This document shows, piece after piece, positions 1 through 8,838 of a stretch of 64,000 nt of DNA (positions are counted from its first letter, which is position 1; every line of letters starts with the position of its first letter). Made by a program: the position numbers and the translations under genes. A model generated the notes under the pieces. That model was given only the letters and a program-made list of their open reading frames with translations, was not told the DNA's origin and ran no database searches. Source of the DNA: a bacterium (lineage in GTDB: Bacteria; Orphanbacterota; Orphanbacteria; Orphanbacterales; Orphanbacteraceae); assembly GCA_025782575.1 (NCBI GenBank), contig JALGYY010000036.1, positions 1-64,000 on the forward strand, in the 5' to 3' direction.

Positions 1-68
1 GGTAGCGACACTCAGACACGCAAGATGGTTCTTATTCGCTAAGCAGTCTTAAGCGAATTTCGACCGAT

Positions 69-105
69 CAACAGCCGCCGGGGCTTCAGCTCCGGCGGCT
101 TGTTG
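69..105 (+). terminator. Hairpin terminator of an upstream gene
   Basis: A strong GC stem pairs AGCCGCCGG (73-81) with CCGGCGGCT (92-100). It is extended by CAACA against TGTTG around a bulged T. The short T-rich tail is weak. It probably ends a transcript entering from left of the window. The remaining bases up to the small CDS at 275 contain a C-run (162-170) and the start of the duplicated cassette, but no gene that I can support. Confidence 0.6.
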
Positions 106-274
106 TATCCAGCCCTTGTTGACTGGGGCCGGGAGCAAAAAACCCCTCACCTGGCGAAGATTTCCCCCCCCTTTTGTCAAAGCTCTCCGATCGGTCCGTA
201 TGAATGGTTCAGAGACAACAAGAGAGACACAAAAGAGAACCCTGAAACCGGATCGAACCAAAAGGAGAAAGAAA

Positions 275-535
275 ATGAAACGCGCAGCCAACCTGATCAC
301 CGTCTTCACCCTCGTCGCCCTCTTCGCCGGCTCTGCTCTTGCCACGATCGAAAATCCGGTCGAAGGCACTTACCGCGAGGCAGGCCGGGACGACTCCGGG
401 GACAGCGTCCTGAACGGTACGCTGATCGAAAACCCCGTCGAAGGGACCTACCGCGAAACCGAGGGACATGCCCCGGCCGATAACGGCGACTCGGCGCCCT
501 GGATCTTCGGTTGGTTGTGGACGCTTCTCGTCTAA
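275..535 (+). CDS. Small secreted protein with two ENPVEGTYRE repeats
   Basis: I do not recognise the family. The 86-residue product starts with a clear Sec signal peptide: Lys/Arg at residues 2-3, a hydrophobic core, and a cleavage site after the SALA motif near residue 23. The mature part of about 63 residues carries the decapeptide ENPVEGTYRE twice, separated by an acidic linker. It ends in an aromatic hydrophobic tail, WIFGWLWTLLV. The ATG at 275 is chosen because AAAGGAGAAAG (261-271) sits just upstream and the signal peptide begins there; the longer open frame to 116 has no such support. An almost identical paralogue lies at 13044. The repeat-plus-tail layout would fit a secreted signalling or membrane-active peptide precursor, which is inference only. 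It sits immediately upstream of a Ser/Thr kinase gene. Confidence 0.8.
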   Translation: MKRAANLITVFTLVALFAGSALATIENPVEGTYREAGRDDSGDSVLNGTLIENPVEGTYRETEGHAPADNGDSAPWIFGWLWTLLV

Positions 536-567
536 CCCGAAGCAATTCACAGTAATCCGGTAAAACT

Positions 568-599
568 GAGCGGCCGGCTTCACGTGGAGCCGGCCGCTC
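568..599 (+). terminator. Rho-independent terminator of the peptide gene
   Basis: A perfect 12-bp stem pairs GAGCGGCCGGCT (568-579) with AGCCGGCCGCTC (588-599) across an 8-nt loop. It is followed by the T-rich stretch TCTTCTGTCTGT. The hairpin is repeated at 13337-13368 as part of the duplicated cassette. Confidence 0.8.
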
Positions 600-734
600 T
601 TCTGTCTGTATACCTGTTCAACTGCATTGACGGTGAACGATTGCGGATTCTATAGTCTGGGGGTGTTCGGCGCGTCATCCGGACATCAGCAGATCTTTCT
701 GTCCTCGAATTCCCGATACAAAGGGAGGGCCGAT

Positions 735-2894
735 TTGCCAGATCTGACCGGCAAGGTCATCTCGGGCCGCTACGAGATTCTGGAAAAGCTGGGTGAGGGG
801 GGCTACGCCACCGTCTGGAAGGCGAAGCAACTCCAGCCCGAAGGCATCGTAGCGATCAAGATTCTACTGCCCGAGCATGCAGGTGACCCGGAACTCGTGG
901 CGGAGTTTCTCCGCGAGGCGGGCCTGTACGTCGATTTTCGGGACGACCCCAATGTCGCGACAATTCTCGAGTGTGGCGAGGATGAGGAGCAGGGCCTCCA
1001 CTATCTGGTGATGACCCTTCTGGGCGATACTGTAGAGGACCGGATCGAGAAAGGCCCGCTCCCGGCCGGCGAAGTCTTTCGAATCGCCCGCGATATGGGA
1101 CATGCTCTCGAGGCCGTTCATGCCAAGAAGCTTGTCCATCGGGATATCAAATGCTCGAATATCATGTCGCTCCCCGACAGGGACCGGTGGGTACTGACCG
1201 ATTTCGGCATCGGTCTCGTTCAGGAGAGCGCCGAAAAGACCCAGCGCACAAAAGACCTCAGTAGCGTGTCGGGAACGTGGTCCTACGCATCACCTGAGCA
1301 GATCCGGGCGGAAAAGCGTGAGGATATCGGCCCCCAGTCAGACTACTATTCTCTCGGAGTATCGCTCTTCCGGGCGGCCACCGGAGAATATCCTTTTCCG
1401 CCGAAGTTTCCCCAGGTCATGTTCGATCACGCGGAGAAAGAGCCTCCCGATCCTCGTTCGCTGAATCCCGAGATCCCGGCCGGTCTGGCCGATCTCATAC
1501 TCCGATGTCTGAAGAAGAACCCGGCCGATCGATTTGATTCCGAAAAGGATTTTCTTCGGTTTGTGCAGGAGTCGGAGAGTCGGGGCAATGATGGCGGGCC
1601 GGTCGGCCAGTCGAATGGCGGATCCGGGGGCGGCCTCTTACCCAAGTTAATCGGCGCCTCGGTGGCGGCGCTTGTCCTCGTCCTTCTCGGCCTGTTCGTG
1701 CTGCCCGGCCTGATCAAGGGTCGGGGCCCTGCGATCCAGCTGACATCCGATCCGCCGGGAGCGGCTTTCAAGCTGTACCAGGACCAGAAGCAACGTTTCT
1801 CCACTCCCATCCACGAGGGGACGACGCCTGCAGGTATAAAAGGGCTCGTTTCGGGAAGTTACGCCCTCGATCTATCTATGGAGGGGTTTTTCCCTCTCGA
1901 CGGGGAGAGGATCGAGCTGGGCCCCGGGGAATCGGCCTTTCCGGCTGCCAAACTGGAAAAGGCCCAATCGATTCAAGTGGAATCGACCCCCCCCCAGGCG
2001 AGGGTAACGCTCACCTGGCTCGACGAAACCCGCATGTCGTATCCCTCCCAGCCGTCGCCTGCTTTGATTGAGGGGCTCCACTCCGGGAATCACGAAGTGC
2101 GTGTCGAAAAAGAGGGGTATACGACCTGGATCGATACGGTCAATGTGATCGAAGGGACGATCCCGGTTCGAGCCGTCCTTGCAGCGGCCAAGCATGTGCG
2201 CCTCTGGCTCTTTTCGGCGCCCGAGGGGGCGACTGTCCGGATCGACGGCGGACTTGTTGCGAGCCTGACCAACTGCGAGATCCCTGATATCGCCGCCGGC
2301 CCTCACCGGTTTCAATTCTCGCTGGACGGCTATGCTACGCGGGATACCTCGATGGTGGTAAACTTCAACCAGACGATTGATACAATCTATGTTGCATTGT
2401 CGAAGTCTGCGGTCGTCACTCCGCCTCCGTCCGCTGACGGGGGACTGATGATCGCTTCAAATCCGTCGGGCGCCCGCATCTTCCTGAACGGCAAGGATAT
2501 GCAGCAGAAAACACCGTACAGATTCGAGGAGTTTCCGACAGGCCGGGTTGCCCTCAAGCTCGAACGAGGCTGCTACAGGACCTATAGCGCCAATCTGAGC
2601 ATTCCCGTGGAGGGAGGCGCCTCTCACAGTGCCGATCTGGCAGGATATCCGGCCAGGAAATTCACCTTCACGACAACTCTTTTCGGGGACATCTATCTGG
2701 ATGAACGCTCCAAGCCATTGCAATTAAAGGGAATGCCCCCGTATTCATTGACACTTTCATGCGGGACTCATAGTTTTCGGCTCGCTGAGACCAATACCCG
2801 GGGGGCAATCCGGCTGAAATACTCGGTTCAACCCGGGTCCAGGGTCGAACTCCTGCATTTCGACTGGGAGGCTCGGGAGGTACGAGAAAAATGA
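735..2894 (+). CDS. Ser/Thr protein kinase with PEGA repeats
   Basis: A eukaryote-like membrane kinase of about 719 residues. The cytoplasmic kinase domain occupies roughly residues 10-280. It has the glycine loop GEGGYATV, the VAIK lysine, the catalytic loop HRDIKCSN near 134 and DFG near 155. One transmembrane helix follows at about 303-330. About five PEGA-type beta modules fill the extracytoplasmic part, recognisable by phrases such as SDPPGAAF, SAPEGATVRIDG and SNPSGARIFLNG. The start is uncertain: the frame opens at a TTG at 627, but the TTG at 735 has GGGAGG (723-728) at good spacing and leaves a compact N-terminus, so I prefer it. It heads a run of closely spaced genes reaching 5625 that includes needle-like T3SS components, so it may signal for or regulate that system (inference). 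Confidence 0.9.
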   Translation: MPDLTGKVISGRYEILEKLGEGGYATVWKAKQLQPEGIVAIKILLPEHAGDPELVAEFLREAGLYVDFRDDPNVATILECGEDEEQGLHYLVMTLLGDTVEDRIEKGPLPAGEVFRIARDMGHALEAVHAKKLVHRDIKCSNIMSLPDRDRWVLTDFGIGLVQESAEKTQRTKDLSSVSGTWSYASPEQIRAEKREDIGPQSDYYSLGVSLFRAATGEYPFPPKFPQVMFDHAEKEPPDPRSLNPEIPAGLADLILRCLKKNPADRFDSEKDFLRFVQESESRGNDGGPVGQSNGGSGGGLLPKLIGASVAALVLVLLGLFVLPGLIKGRGPAIQLTSDPPGAAFKLYQDQKQRFSTPIHEGTTPAGIKGLVSGSYALDLSMEGFFPLDGERIELGPGESAFPAAKLEKAQSIQVESTPPQARVTLTWLDETRMSYPSQPSPALIEGLHSGNHEVRVEKEGYTTWIDTVNVIEGTIPVRAVLAAAKHVRLWLFSAPEGATVRIDGGLVASLTNCEIPDIAAGPHRFQFSLDGYATRDTSMVVNFNQTIDTIYVALSKSAVVTPPPSADGGLMIASNPSGARIFLNGKDMQQKTPYRFEEFPTGRVALKLERGCYRTYSANLSIPVEGGASHSADLAGYPARKFTFTTTLFGDIYLDERSKPLQLKGMPPYSLTLSCGTHSFRLAETNTRGAIRLKYSVQPGSRVELLHFDWEAREVREK

Positions 2895-2974
2895 TAAATA
2901 TCGTTTTCGGGAGCAACTTTGCCCGGCTCCTGCGCGAAAAGTGGAGTGTCTGAATGACTCTCGGAGGTGAACGG

Positions 2975-4153
2975 ATGTTTCAGAATCAAGGATTTCTTGG
3001 AATGAATCGCACGCTGATCGTTGGGATTGCAGCTGTTACGGCGCTCGTGATGGTCTCTTGCTCCTCAGGGAGCGGTGCCGGACGCTCGGCGGGGTCGCCC
3101 GTTTCAGGAGGCATGCTCCGGGCGTCGGATATTCAGTTCGCTCCGGCGGGAGCCGACTACATGGAAATCGTCACGGTTTCCTATAACGAATGGCTCTACA
3201 CGAATCTCGATGAAGCGGAATCGCTTGCGAGGAGAGTGACCAACGAGCCGGACGCTGACATGGTGGCCAAAGTAGAAGCGGAGAAGACGCTCGTACTCGT
3301 CTTTCTCTCGCGGGGAGACGACGGGGAAGCGCGTGCCGCAATCGAGCGGATGCTCGACCTTGACCCGACGGCTCGATTCTCTCCCGAGGGGAAGTACCCC
3401 CCCATGGTTTATGATTTCTACCATCAGGTGAAAGACGAAATGCCCGCCGGCACGATGGATATCAAGACGATCGCTATCGGCGACTTCGAAAACAATTCGA
3501 TTTATATCAAAAAGAATGACAAATATGACTTCGACCTCTTTCGGCCGGCGCTGGTTCACGCGATCATCACCGACCTGTCCTCGTCGACGGGGCTCAAGAT
3601 CGTTGATCGTCAGCGGACCGAGAAGATCATTGAAGAGACGCAGCTCGTGAGCACGGGTGTTGTCGATCCGCAGCAGGCGGTCCGGGCTGGTAAGCTGCTC
3701 GGCGCGCACTGCTTCGTGTTCGGCCAGTACATGATTCTGGACAAGAAGAAAGTGCGCATCGACATGCGGGTCGTCCACACGGCGACCGGTGAGATCATTG
3801 TTGCGAAACAGGTAACCGGAGAATACAAAGGGAAGCCCGAAAAATTCCTGGAGTTGGAGCGGGAGCTCGTAACAGTGATTGCCGAGGCGGTTGATAAAGT
3901 GACCGCCCAGGTGTCGGGCGAACGGACCAATTACAAGCAGACCGCGGTCGAGCACTTCGAGCTCGTCAAGAACGATGTGAAGAAGCGCAAGAACTACAGC
4001 GAGGCTCAGTTCCTTGTTGGTGAAGCGGTGGCTCACGAAGAGCAGCAGAACTACGGCGCCGCACTTACATCGTGGAAAGATGTTCTCGCGCTCGACCCGG
4101 AAAACGAGGACGCGCAGCAGCGCGTCATGGTACTCGCCACAATGGTGGGGTAA
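2975..4153 (+). CDS. CsgG-like lipoprotein with TPR-like ends
   Basis: The product of about 392 residues has an N-terminal lipoprotein signal ending in a plausible lipobox (MVSC followed by a Ser/Gly stretch). A TPR-like helical region follows. The central domain reads as the CsgG/curli-secretion fold, with IKTIAIGDFEN, the KIVDRQRTEKIIEE stretch, GKLLGAHCFVFGQY and the VVHTATGEII strand. A C-terminal TPR-like unit ends in ALDPENEDAQQRV. CsgG family proteins are outer-membrane-associated and some form export pores, but full CsgG proteins are shorter and many family members are periplasmic lipoproteins of unknown role. The ATG at 2975 has GGAGGTG at 2963-2969. It is followed after only 23 nt by three sctE-F-G-like genes, so it may act at the cell envelope for the T3SS (inference). 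Confidence 0.8.
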   Translation: MFQNQGFLGMNRTLIVGIAAVTALVMVSCSSGSGAGRSAGSPVSGGMLRASDIQFAPAGADYMEIVTVSYNEWLYTNLDEAESLARRVTNEPDADMVAKVEAEKTLVLVFLSRGDDGEARAAIERMLDLDPTARFSPEGKYPPMVYDFYHQVKDEMPAGTMDIKTIAIGDFENNSIYIKKNDKYDFDLFRPALVHAIITDLSSSTGLKIVDRQRTEKIIEETQLVSTGVVDPQQAVRAGKLLGAHCFVFGQYMILDKKKVRIDMRVVHTATGEIIVAKQVTGEYKGKPEKFLELERELVTVIAEAVDKVTAQVSGERTNYKQTAVEHFELVKNDVKKRKNYSEAQFLVGEAVAHEEQQNYGAALTSWKDVLALDPENEDAQQRVMVLATMVG

Positions 4154-4176
4154 TCCTGACCACCAGGAGGAATCAG

Positions 4177-4437
4177 ATGGCGGATGACAAACTCAAACTG
4201 GAGGACTGGCAGCAATACCCGGTATTTACGGAGCTGCTGAGCGACTACGACAGTTACATGGACCTCCGAAACAAGTGTGTGAAAACCTGCAAGCAACTCG
4301 AGCAGGTGCTTCAATCGGGGTCGCCCGACGAAAAGGAAATGGCGCAGAAGTCGATCAACGCATATGGCCACGCGCTCGGCCTTCTCGAGGAGGCGATCAA
4401 GGCAAGAGACAAAATCGTGGAAAGCCACGGTGGCTAA
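4177..4437 (+). CDS. Small helical protein in SctE (needle co-chaperone) position
   Basis: The 86-residue, charged, almost wholly helical protein looks like a two-helix hairpin. One long helix covers about residues 20-47, the turn is SGSPDEKEM, and a second helix runs to the C-terminus. Length and hairpin shape fit the YscE/PscE class of needle co-chaperones. The gene precedes a needle-like gene and a TPR gene, the same order as yscE-yscF-yscG. Sequence identity to YscE is not obvious, so this rests on position and shape. The start at 4177 is supported by CAGGAGG at 4164-4170. The downstream gene begins 23 nt after the stop, implying co-transcription. It could alternatively be an unrelated helical adaptor. 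Confidence 0.6.
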   Translation: MADDKLKLEDWQQYPVFTELLSDYDSYMDLRNKCVKTCKQLEQVLQSGSPDEKEMAQKSINAYGHALGLLEEAIKARDKIVESHGG

Positions 4438-4460
4438 CCCAAGGAAAGGCAGGTAGTGAA

Positions 4461-4766
4461 ATGGGTGTCGGTGGAGTAGGCGGCAATTACAACGTAGGGA
4501 ATCTGACAAGCTTCAGTCCTCCCAAGGAGAGCGGTTTCAGCAAGTTCGGCAAAGTGCTGACGTCACTCGGCTCGGCTATTCCGGGCGTGGGTGGGGCAAT
4601 CAGTGCACTCGGTGCCGGCGGAGCCAACACGAGCTTTGACCGTCAGTATCAGCTTCTGCAACTTCAGAGTGAGATGCAGCAGCAGGCGCAGATGATCAAT
4701 ATGATCTCTAACATCAACAAGACGAAACACGAAGCTTCGATGGCGGCGATCAGAAACGTCAAGTAA
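4461..4766 (+). CDS. sctF: Candidate T3SS needle subunit (SctF-like)
   Basis: The 101-residue protein has a Gly-rich N-terminus, a small-residue helix (about 26-52) and a long Gln-rich helix to the end. Its last 20 residues (SNINKTKHEASMAAIRN followed by VK) align position by position with the conserved C-terminal helix of needle proteins such as MxiH/PrgI, written from memory as SNTVKVxKDxDAAIIQNFR. Shared positions are the SN pair, a Lys three residues later, an acidic residue or Asp near the middle, Ala/Ile and the terminal Asn plus basic residue. The same ending recurs in the 420-residue protein at 41549. Canonical needles are about 80-90 residues. The flanking SctE-like and TPR genes support the assignment. 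The call is homology by eye and needs a profile search. Confidence 0.6.
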   Translation: MGVGGVGGNYNVGNLTSFSPPKESGFSKFGKVLTSLGSAIPGVGGAISALGAGGANTSFDRQYQLLQLQSEMQQQAQMINMISNINKTKHEASMAAIRNVK

Positions 4767-4784
4767 ACCAGGAGTAATCAATCA

Positions 4785-5192
4785 ATGGACAACGTGAATC
4801 TCTCAGTTTCTCTGACGCAGGAAGAGAAGCGGTTTCTGATGGAAGCGGCGCTTCTCATGCGCGATTGTGACAGGCTCGACGAAGCAATGGAGATGTTCCG
4901 GGCGATCACACCGCTTGTGGAAGACAAGCATCTGCCCATGGTCGGCGTCGGCACGATTCATTTCTCTCGGGGCGAGTTCGACGAAGCGGTCGAGGTGTTT
5001 GAGAAGGCGGTTGCGTTTCGCGACGAGTCGGCCATTGCTCATGCTCATCTCGGAGAGGCGCTCGCATTCGCCAAGCAGAACGAAGAGGCCAAGCTCGCCC
5101 TGGACAGAGCAATTGAGCTCGACCCAAAAGGGGAAGACGGCGGAGAGATGGCGAAGACGATCCAGAAGTTTCTGTCGTATGGGTTGATCTAG
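4785..5192 (+). CDS. TPR protein in SctG (needle chaperone) position
   Basis: The 135-residue soluble protein is made of about three TPR-like helical pairs. The clearest are the unit ending in GEFDEAVEVFEKAVAF and the one ending in EEAKLALDRAIELDPKG. YscG/PscG are small TPR-like proteins that, with YscE/PscE, hold the needle subunit monomeric in the cytoplasm. This gene follows the candidate needle gene by 18 nt, which is the position of sctG in classical operons. The start ATG at 4785 follows CCAGGAG (4769-4775). The TPR fold is clear; the specific chaperone role is inferred from gene order. Confidence 0.65.
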   Translation: MDNVNLSVSLTQEEKRFLMEAALLMRDCDRLDEAMEMFRAITPLVEDKHLPMVGVGTIHFSRGEFDEAVEVFEKAVAFRDESAIAHAHLGEALAFAKQNEEAKLALDRAIELDPKGEDGGEMAKTIQKFLSYGLI

Positions 5193-5223
5193 GCGGGTAC
5201 GAACCGCCCGATAGGTAATGGTT

Positions 5224-5625
5224 ATGAAAATCGGTGGAACTCCGCCTCCCGGCGGTGACAACTTTAGAATCCCCGATCCGGAGGGGTCCGGCCCAAAGAA
5301 GACGGGCGGTTCCGGCAAGTCGGGCTTTCAGGAAAAACTGGACGGTCCGGGTGATACTCCCAATGCCGCCGGTGCAGCCGGGAGCGCTGCAGGGACACAG
5401 GCGTCGAAGCTGCGCGAGATCCTGGGCGGCAAGGTCGACACGAGTGATCCCGCCGCCGTGGAACAGGCGACCGACAAGATGGTCGACTGGGTGCTCTCCG
5501 AGCGGTTCGGCGAAGGCTTCTCTGAAATGAAAGGGGCCGCCGATCTCCGGAAGGCGGTTCGAGACGAACTTCTCGGCGATCCGAACGGATCATCACAGAT
5601 CAAACAGATACTCGACAAGCTATAG
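5224..5625 (+). CDS. Small Pro/Gly-rich protein ending the needle operon
   Basis: I do not recognise this protein of about 133 residues. Residues 1-65 are Pro/Gly/Ala-rich and probably disordered. The rest (about 75-133) is predicted helical, with an AVEQATDKMVDWVL segment and a C-terminal SSQIKQILDKL. Its N-terminus has the same style as those of the SctI-like and SctP-like proteins of locus B: a GG-rich start, TPPP, a Lys/Gly stretch, then a short amphipathic FxEKL or FxDVM segment. This suggests an early T3SS export substrate, which is inference. It follows the TPR gene by 31 nt and is probably the last gene of the operon. ATG 5224 is preferred over ATG 5218 because TAGGT (5212-5216) is better spaced for it. 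Confidence 0.7.
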   Translation: MKIGGTPPPGGDNFRIPDPEGSGPKKTGGSGKSGFQEKLDGPGDTPNAAGAAGSAAGTQASKLREILGGKVDTSDPAAVEQATDKMVDWVLSERFGEGFSEMKGAADLRKAVRDELLGDPNGSSQIKQILDKL

Positions 5626-5736
5626 ATCTTTAGTCTTTCTGGCCGGGCTTCATCCGCCGGCGACCACTTCAGCCACACTCTTTCGTTTCCGATATAGGGG
5701 GAAGGAACGCCTGCCCGAAATCGAAACGGAAAGAGA

Positions 5737-8700
5737 ATGATCCGCTTAAGTCCGCACTGCCCATTGTTGAAGGTACTGGTTGCCGCTACGTTCGTGGTCG
5801 GCTTGACAGACTTTTCAGCAGATGCGGCCGACTTCGTCGACGTGACACCTTCCCTTTTTACAGATATGCCGGGCGGCTCTGGTGTGGCGTGGGTCGATTT
5901 CGATGGGGATGGCGATCTTGATATCTCCTATACGACCACATCCGAGGTTTTTCTTTTCCGGCATGAAGGCGGGGGAGTGTGGACGAATGCGACCCCGGCG
6001 GTCATGGCGACTGTCTCTCAGGGGACCGGCCAGGCGTGGGGAGACTATGACAATGACGGCTACCTCGATCTCTATCTCGCAACAGAGGGGGGACGCCCCA
6101 AAGCTCTCTTTCGGTACGCTGGCACCGGTTTCGAAGACGTCACACCGGTCGAGATCGACCAGACCGAGGCTCAGACCGGCACGGCGTGGGCGGATTTCGA
6201 TCGGGACGGAGATCTCGATCTTTATGCGACGGTTCACCAGTCCGGTCGCGACCGACTCTGGCGGAATGAAGGGGGTGCTCGATTTGTCGACGTGGCTGAC
6301 TCTTCATTTCTCGAGATGGAGTACGGCGGGTCAGTTGCCTGGGCTGATTACGATAATGACGGCGACCCCGATTTCTACGTAACCAACCCTTTTGGTCAAA
6401 ACCATCTTGTGCGGAACGATGGTGGAGGGATGTTTGCCGATGTGACGATGAGTCCGGTGGACCTGCGGGACTTCAGCATGGGTGTGGCGTGGGGCGATTA
6501 TGACAATGACGGCGATCTCGATCTCTACGTCACCAACCAGGGAACGTCCGGCAGGCTTTTAAAAAATGAAAATAGCGGGTCGTCGTTTGCTGACGCAACT
6601 CCCTCCGGGATGATCAACACCGATGCCGGCACGGGTGTGGCGTGGGGTGACTACGACAACGATGGTGACCTCGACCTCTTCGTCGGCTATGCATTCGCGG
6701 CGAACAGGCTGTTCCGGAACGAGGGAGGAGGCGTCTTTTTCGATGATACTCCCCGGGTGCTCGCCGATGGGGGGAACACAACGGGTGTCGCCTGGGGGGA
6801 CTATGACAGTGACGGGGATCTCGACCTCGTGATTGCCGGATCGAACGGAGGGGCGACAAATTACATTTACGAAAACCGGCTCGCGAACGGCGCCGCGTGG
6901 TTTCACGTAAGGCTCGAGGGGACGGTGTCGAACCGGGCCGGAATCGGTGCGCGAGTACGTCTCGTGGCCGGGGGTGTGACTCAGATACGGGAGATCACGG
7001 CCGGCTCCGGCTGGCAGTCACAGAATGCTCTGATGGCAGTGTTCGGTCTCGGCGGTGCGGCTCTCGTGGATACGCTGACAGTGAGCTGGCCGTCCGGGAT
7101 TCAGCAGACCTTTACAGGCGAAGCGATTAACCAGACATTGAAAGTGACCGAAGAGTTGATCCCTGCACCGCCGACAGGCTGCGCAGCGACGACTGCGATC
7201 TGCGAGCATACCCGGATCACCTGGGTGGACGAATCTGACAATGAGGACGGCTTCGAAGTCAATCGGGACGGCGAGTTGATCGCGACCCTGGGGCCTGGCG
7301 CCGAACAGTTCGAAGACCCGGACGGGTTGCCCGGGTTGACCTACGACTACGATGTACTCGCTTTCAACGGAACAGGAAAAAGTAACGTGTGCCGGGCTTC
7401 CGGCATGCGCCGGGCTCCGCCCGATCAGCCGGAAGATCTCGTCGCAAGTGATACCTCGTGTGCCCGGATCCGGCTCGACTGGCCGGCGGTCCCGGACGTG
7501 GAAGAGTATCGAGTCTATCGGGAAGGAGAACTACAGGTCGTTCTCTCCCCGAGTCAGTTGTCGTTCGATGACGACGTCCCGGCAGGAAGCTATGACTATA
7601 TGGTAACGGCCTGGAACAGTTGCGGCGAGAGCGAGCCCGCGGTCGGAACAGGCACGACACTTCCCGTGGAGTCGCCGGAGCCCGAAAGCCCGCTCTCTCC
7701 AGAAGCGGTCCTCACACCTCCGATCGATTTCAAATGGTCAGTCGTGGATGGCGCGGCCGCTTACCTGCTGCAGATCGCAAAAGATTCTCTCTTCATCGAT
7801 CTGCTTGTCGATACATTGCTCGCGCCGACGGAGACTCTCTTCACATTGAATGCGATTAACGGTCCTGCCCAGCTTCACTGGCGGATCGGTGCCGAAGACA
7901 ATTGCGGCGACAAAGCATACTCGGAAGTGATACGGATCAACGCTTCACCCGCCCGTCCGCTCGGTGATCTCAACAGGGATTATCTGATTGATATTCAGGA
8001 CGTGGGCCAGGGCGTGCAGTTTGCTCTGGCACTCGAGAGTCTGACGGCGGAAGATTCCGTAGCAGCCGACTTGAACGGCGATGGAGCTTTCGACGTATCC
8101 GACCTGGTTGCTCTTGTCGGGATCGTCGCGACGAAAGCAGCACGGGAGTGGAAGTCAGGCGGTCTTCCCGCTCACTATGCACAGGGAAGCAATGCGGATT
8201 TTCAATTGTCAGCCAGGGGGATCGGCGAAGCAGGAACGACGGCGTGCGTCGACTGGACTTATCGATTGAGCGCCGGCTCGCAGGCGACCGTTCTTTTCTT
8301 CGAAAACCTGCCGGTCAATCTTGACATATCGGGCCGGCACTCTCACATGGAGCGGCTCGACGATGTGGCCGCGTATGTCTGGTATGGCGGTGAGCCTCTC
8401 CTGAGTATCTGCGCTGGGAACGAACGCGTTGGTGCGGAGGCCGCTTCCGATACCCCTTCCATGCTGCTCGCGGGCGCTCTTGTGGCCGGTCCGGAAGGGG
8501 GGCGCCCTGTCTATGTCGCGCTCGATCGCCTGCTTTTCGCGACCGAAACGATGCCGCCTGCGGCTCCCCGACTTCTGGCCGCCTACCCGAACCCGTTCAA
8601 CCCGCACGTGACTGTTCCGTTCGAGATTCCCCGGACCATGCGCGTCCAGCTCAGTATTTACGACATCTCAGGCCGTCTAGTCCGCGCTCTTCTGGACAAC

Positions 8701-8838
8701 ATTCGCGCTTCGGGTCTGCATGAAATTGTCTGGGATGGAACGAATGACACGGGAAGTGAAGCCACGAGCGGGATCTACCTGTATGAATTGCGCACCGTCG
8801 AAGGTCGAACCGTGCGCCGGTTCGCCTTACTTCGTTGA
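5737..8838 (+). CDS. Secreted FG-GAP/ASPIC, FN3, dockerin protein with FlgD-like C-terminus
   Basis: The 1033-residue exported protein begins with a signal peptide of about 30 residues. Seven FG-GAP/VCBS-type calcium repeats follow, each with a GVAWGDYDNDGDLDLY-like core, probably forming a beta-propeller. An ASPIC/UnbV-type domain lies at about 390-475 (GIGARVRLVAGG, SGWQSQNALMAVFGLG). Two FN3-like modules and a less regular beta region come next. Then there is a dockerin-like pair of calcium loops near 745-790 (LGDLNRDYLIDIQD and AADLNGDGAFDVSD). The C-terminal 90 residues form an FlgD-like/T9SS type A-like sorting module starting at AAYPNPFNP. The FN3 modules resemble those in the giant protein at 18027. 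The 3' end overlaps the convergent gene at 8775 by 64 bp. Confidence 0.92.
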   Translation: MIRLSPHCPLLKVLVAATFVVGLTDFSADAADFVDVTPSLFTDMPGGSGVAWVDFDGDGDLDISYTTTSEVFLFRHEGGGVWTNATPAVMATVSQGTGQAWGDYDNDGYLDLYLATEGGRPKALFRYAGTGFEDVTPVEIDQTEAQTGTAWADFDRDGDLDLYATVHQSGRDRLWRNEGGARFVDVADSSFLEMEYGGSVAWADYDNDGDPDFYVTNPFGQNHLVRNDGGGMFADVTMSPVDLRDFSMGVAWGDYDNDGDLDLYVTNQGTSGRLLKNENSGSSFADATPSGMINTDAGTGVAWGDYDNDGDLDLFVGYAFAANRLFRNEGGGVFFDDTPRVLADGGNTTGVAWGDYDSDGDLDLVIAGSNGGATNYIYENRLANGAAWFHVRLEGTVSNRAGIGARVRLVAGGVTQIREITAGSGWQSQNALMAVFGLGGAALVDTLTVSWPSGIQQTFTGEAINQTLKVTEELIPAPPTGCAATTAICEHTRITWVDESDNEDGFEVNRDGELIATLGPGAEQFEDPDGLPGLTYDYDVLAFNGTGKSNVCRASGMRRAPPDQPEDLVASDTSCARIRLDWPAVPDVEEYRVYREGELQVVLSPSQLSFDDDVPAGSYDYMVTAWNSCGESEPAVGTGTTLPVESPEPESPLSPEAVLTPPIDFKWSVVDGAAAYLLQIAKDSLFIDLLVDTLLAPTETLFTLNAINGPAQLHWRIGAEDNCGDKAYSEVIRINASPARPLGDLNRDYLIDIQDVGQGVQFALALESLTAEDSVAADLNGDGAFDVSDLVALVGIVATKAAREWKSGGLPAHYAQGSNADFQLSARGIGEAGTTACVDWTYRLSAGSQATVLFFENLPVNLDISGRHSHMERLDDVAAYVWYGGEPLLSICAGNERVGAEAASDTPSMLLAGALVAGPEGGRPVYVALDRLLFATETMPPAAPRLLAAYPNPFNPHVTVPFEIPRTMRVQLSIYDISGRLVRALLDNIRASGLHEIVWDGTNDTGSEATSGIYLYELRTVEGRTVRRFALLR

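Larger units (their letters stand above)
176..599 (+). repeat. Duplicated 424-bp small-peptide cassette, copy 1
   Basis: This stretch aligns without any gap to 12945-13368, with roughly thirty substitutions counted by eye. The copy includes the leader, the Shine-Dalgarno site, the whole 86-codon gene and the terminator hairpin. Similarity stops abruptly on the left, before GTCAAAGC. The unit therefore appears to have moved as a self-contained gene cassette. No transposase or terminal inverted repeat is visible. Confidence 0.9.

Noticed and set aside
1-274. A gene at the left edge
   Set aside because: Short frames on both strands lack start signals and conserved features; a terminator hairpin occupies the region.
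3104-4036. Long open frame (310 codons) antisense to the CsgG-like lipoprotein gene
   Set aside because: The + strand protein has a lipoprotein signal and recognisable domain; the antisense product shows no motif and mirrors codon bias.
2975-4153. Assignment of the CsgG-like lipoprotein as the T3SS secretin SctC
   Set aside because: It lacks secretin-domain motifs and is too short.
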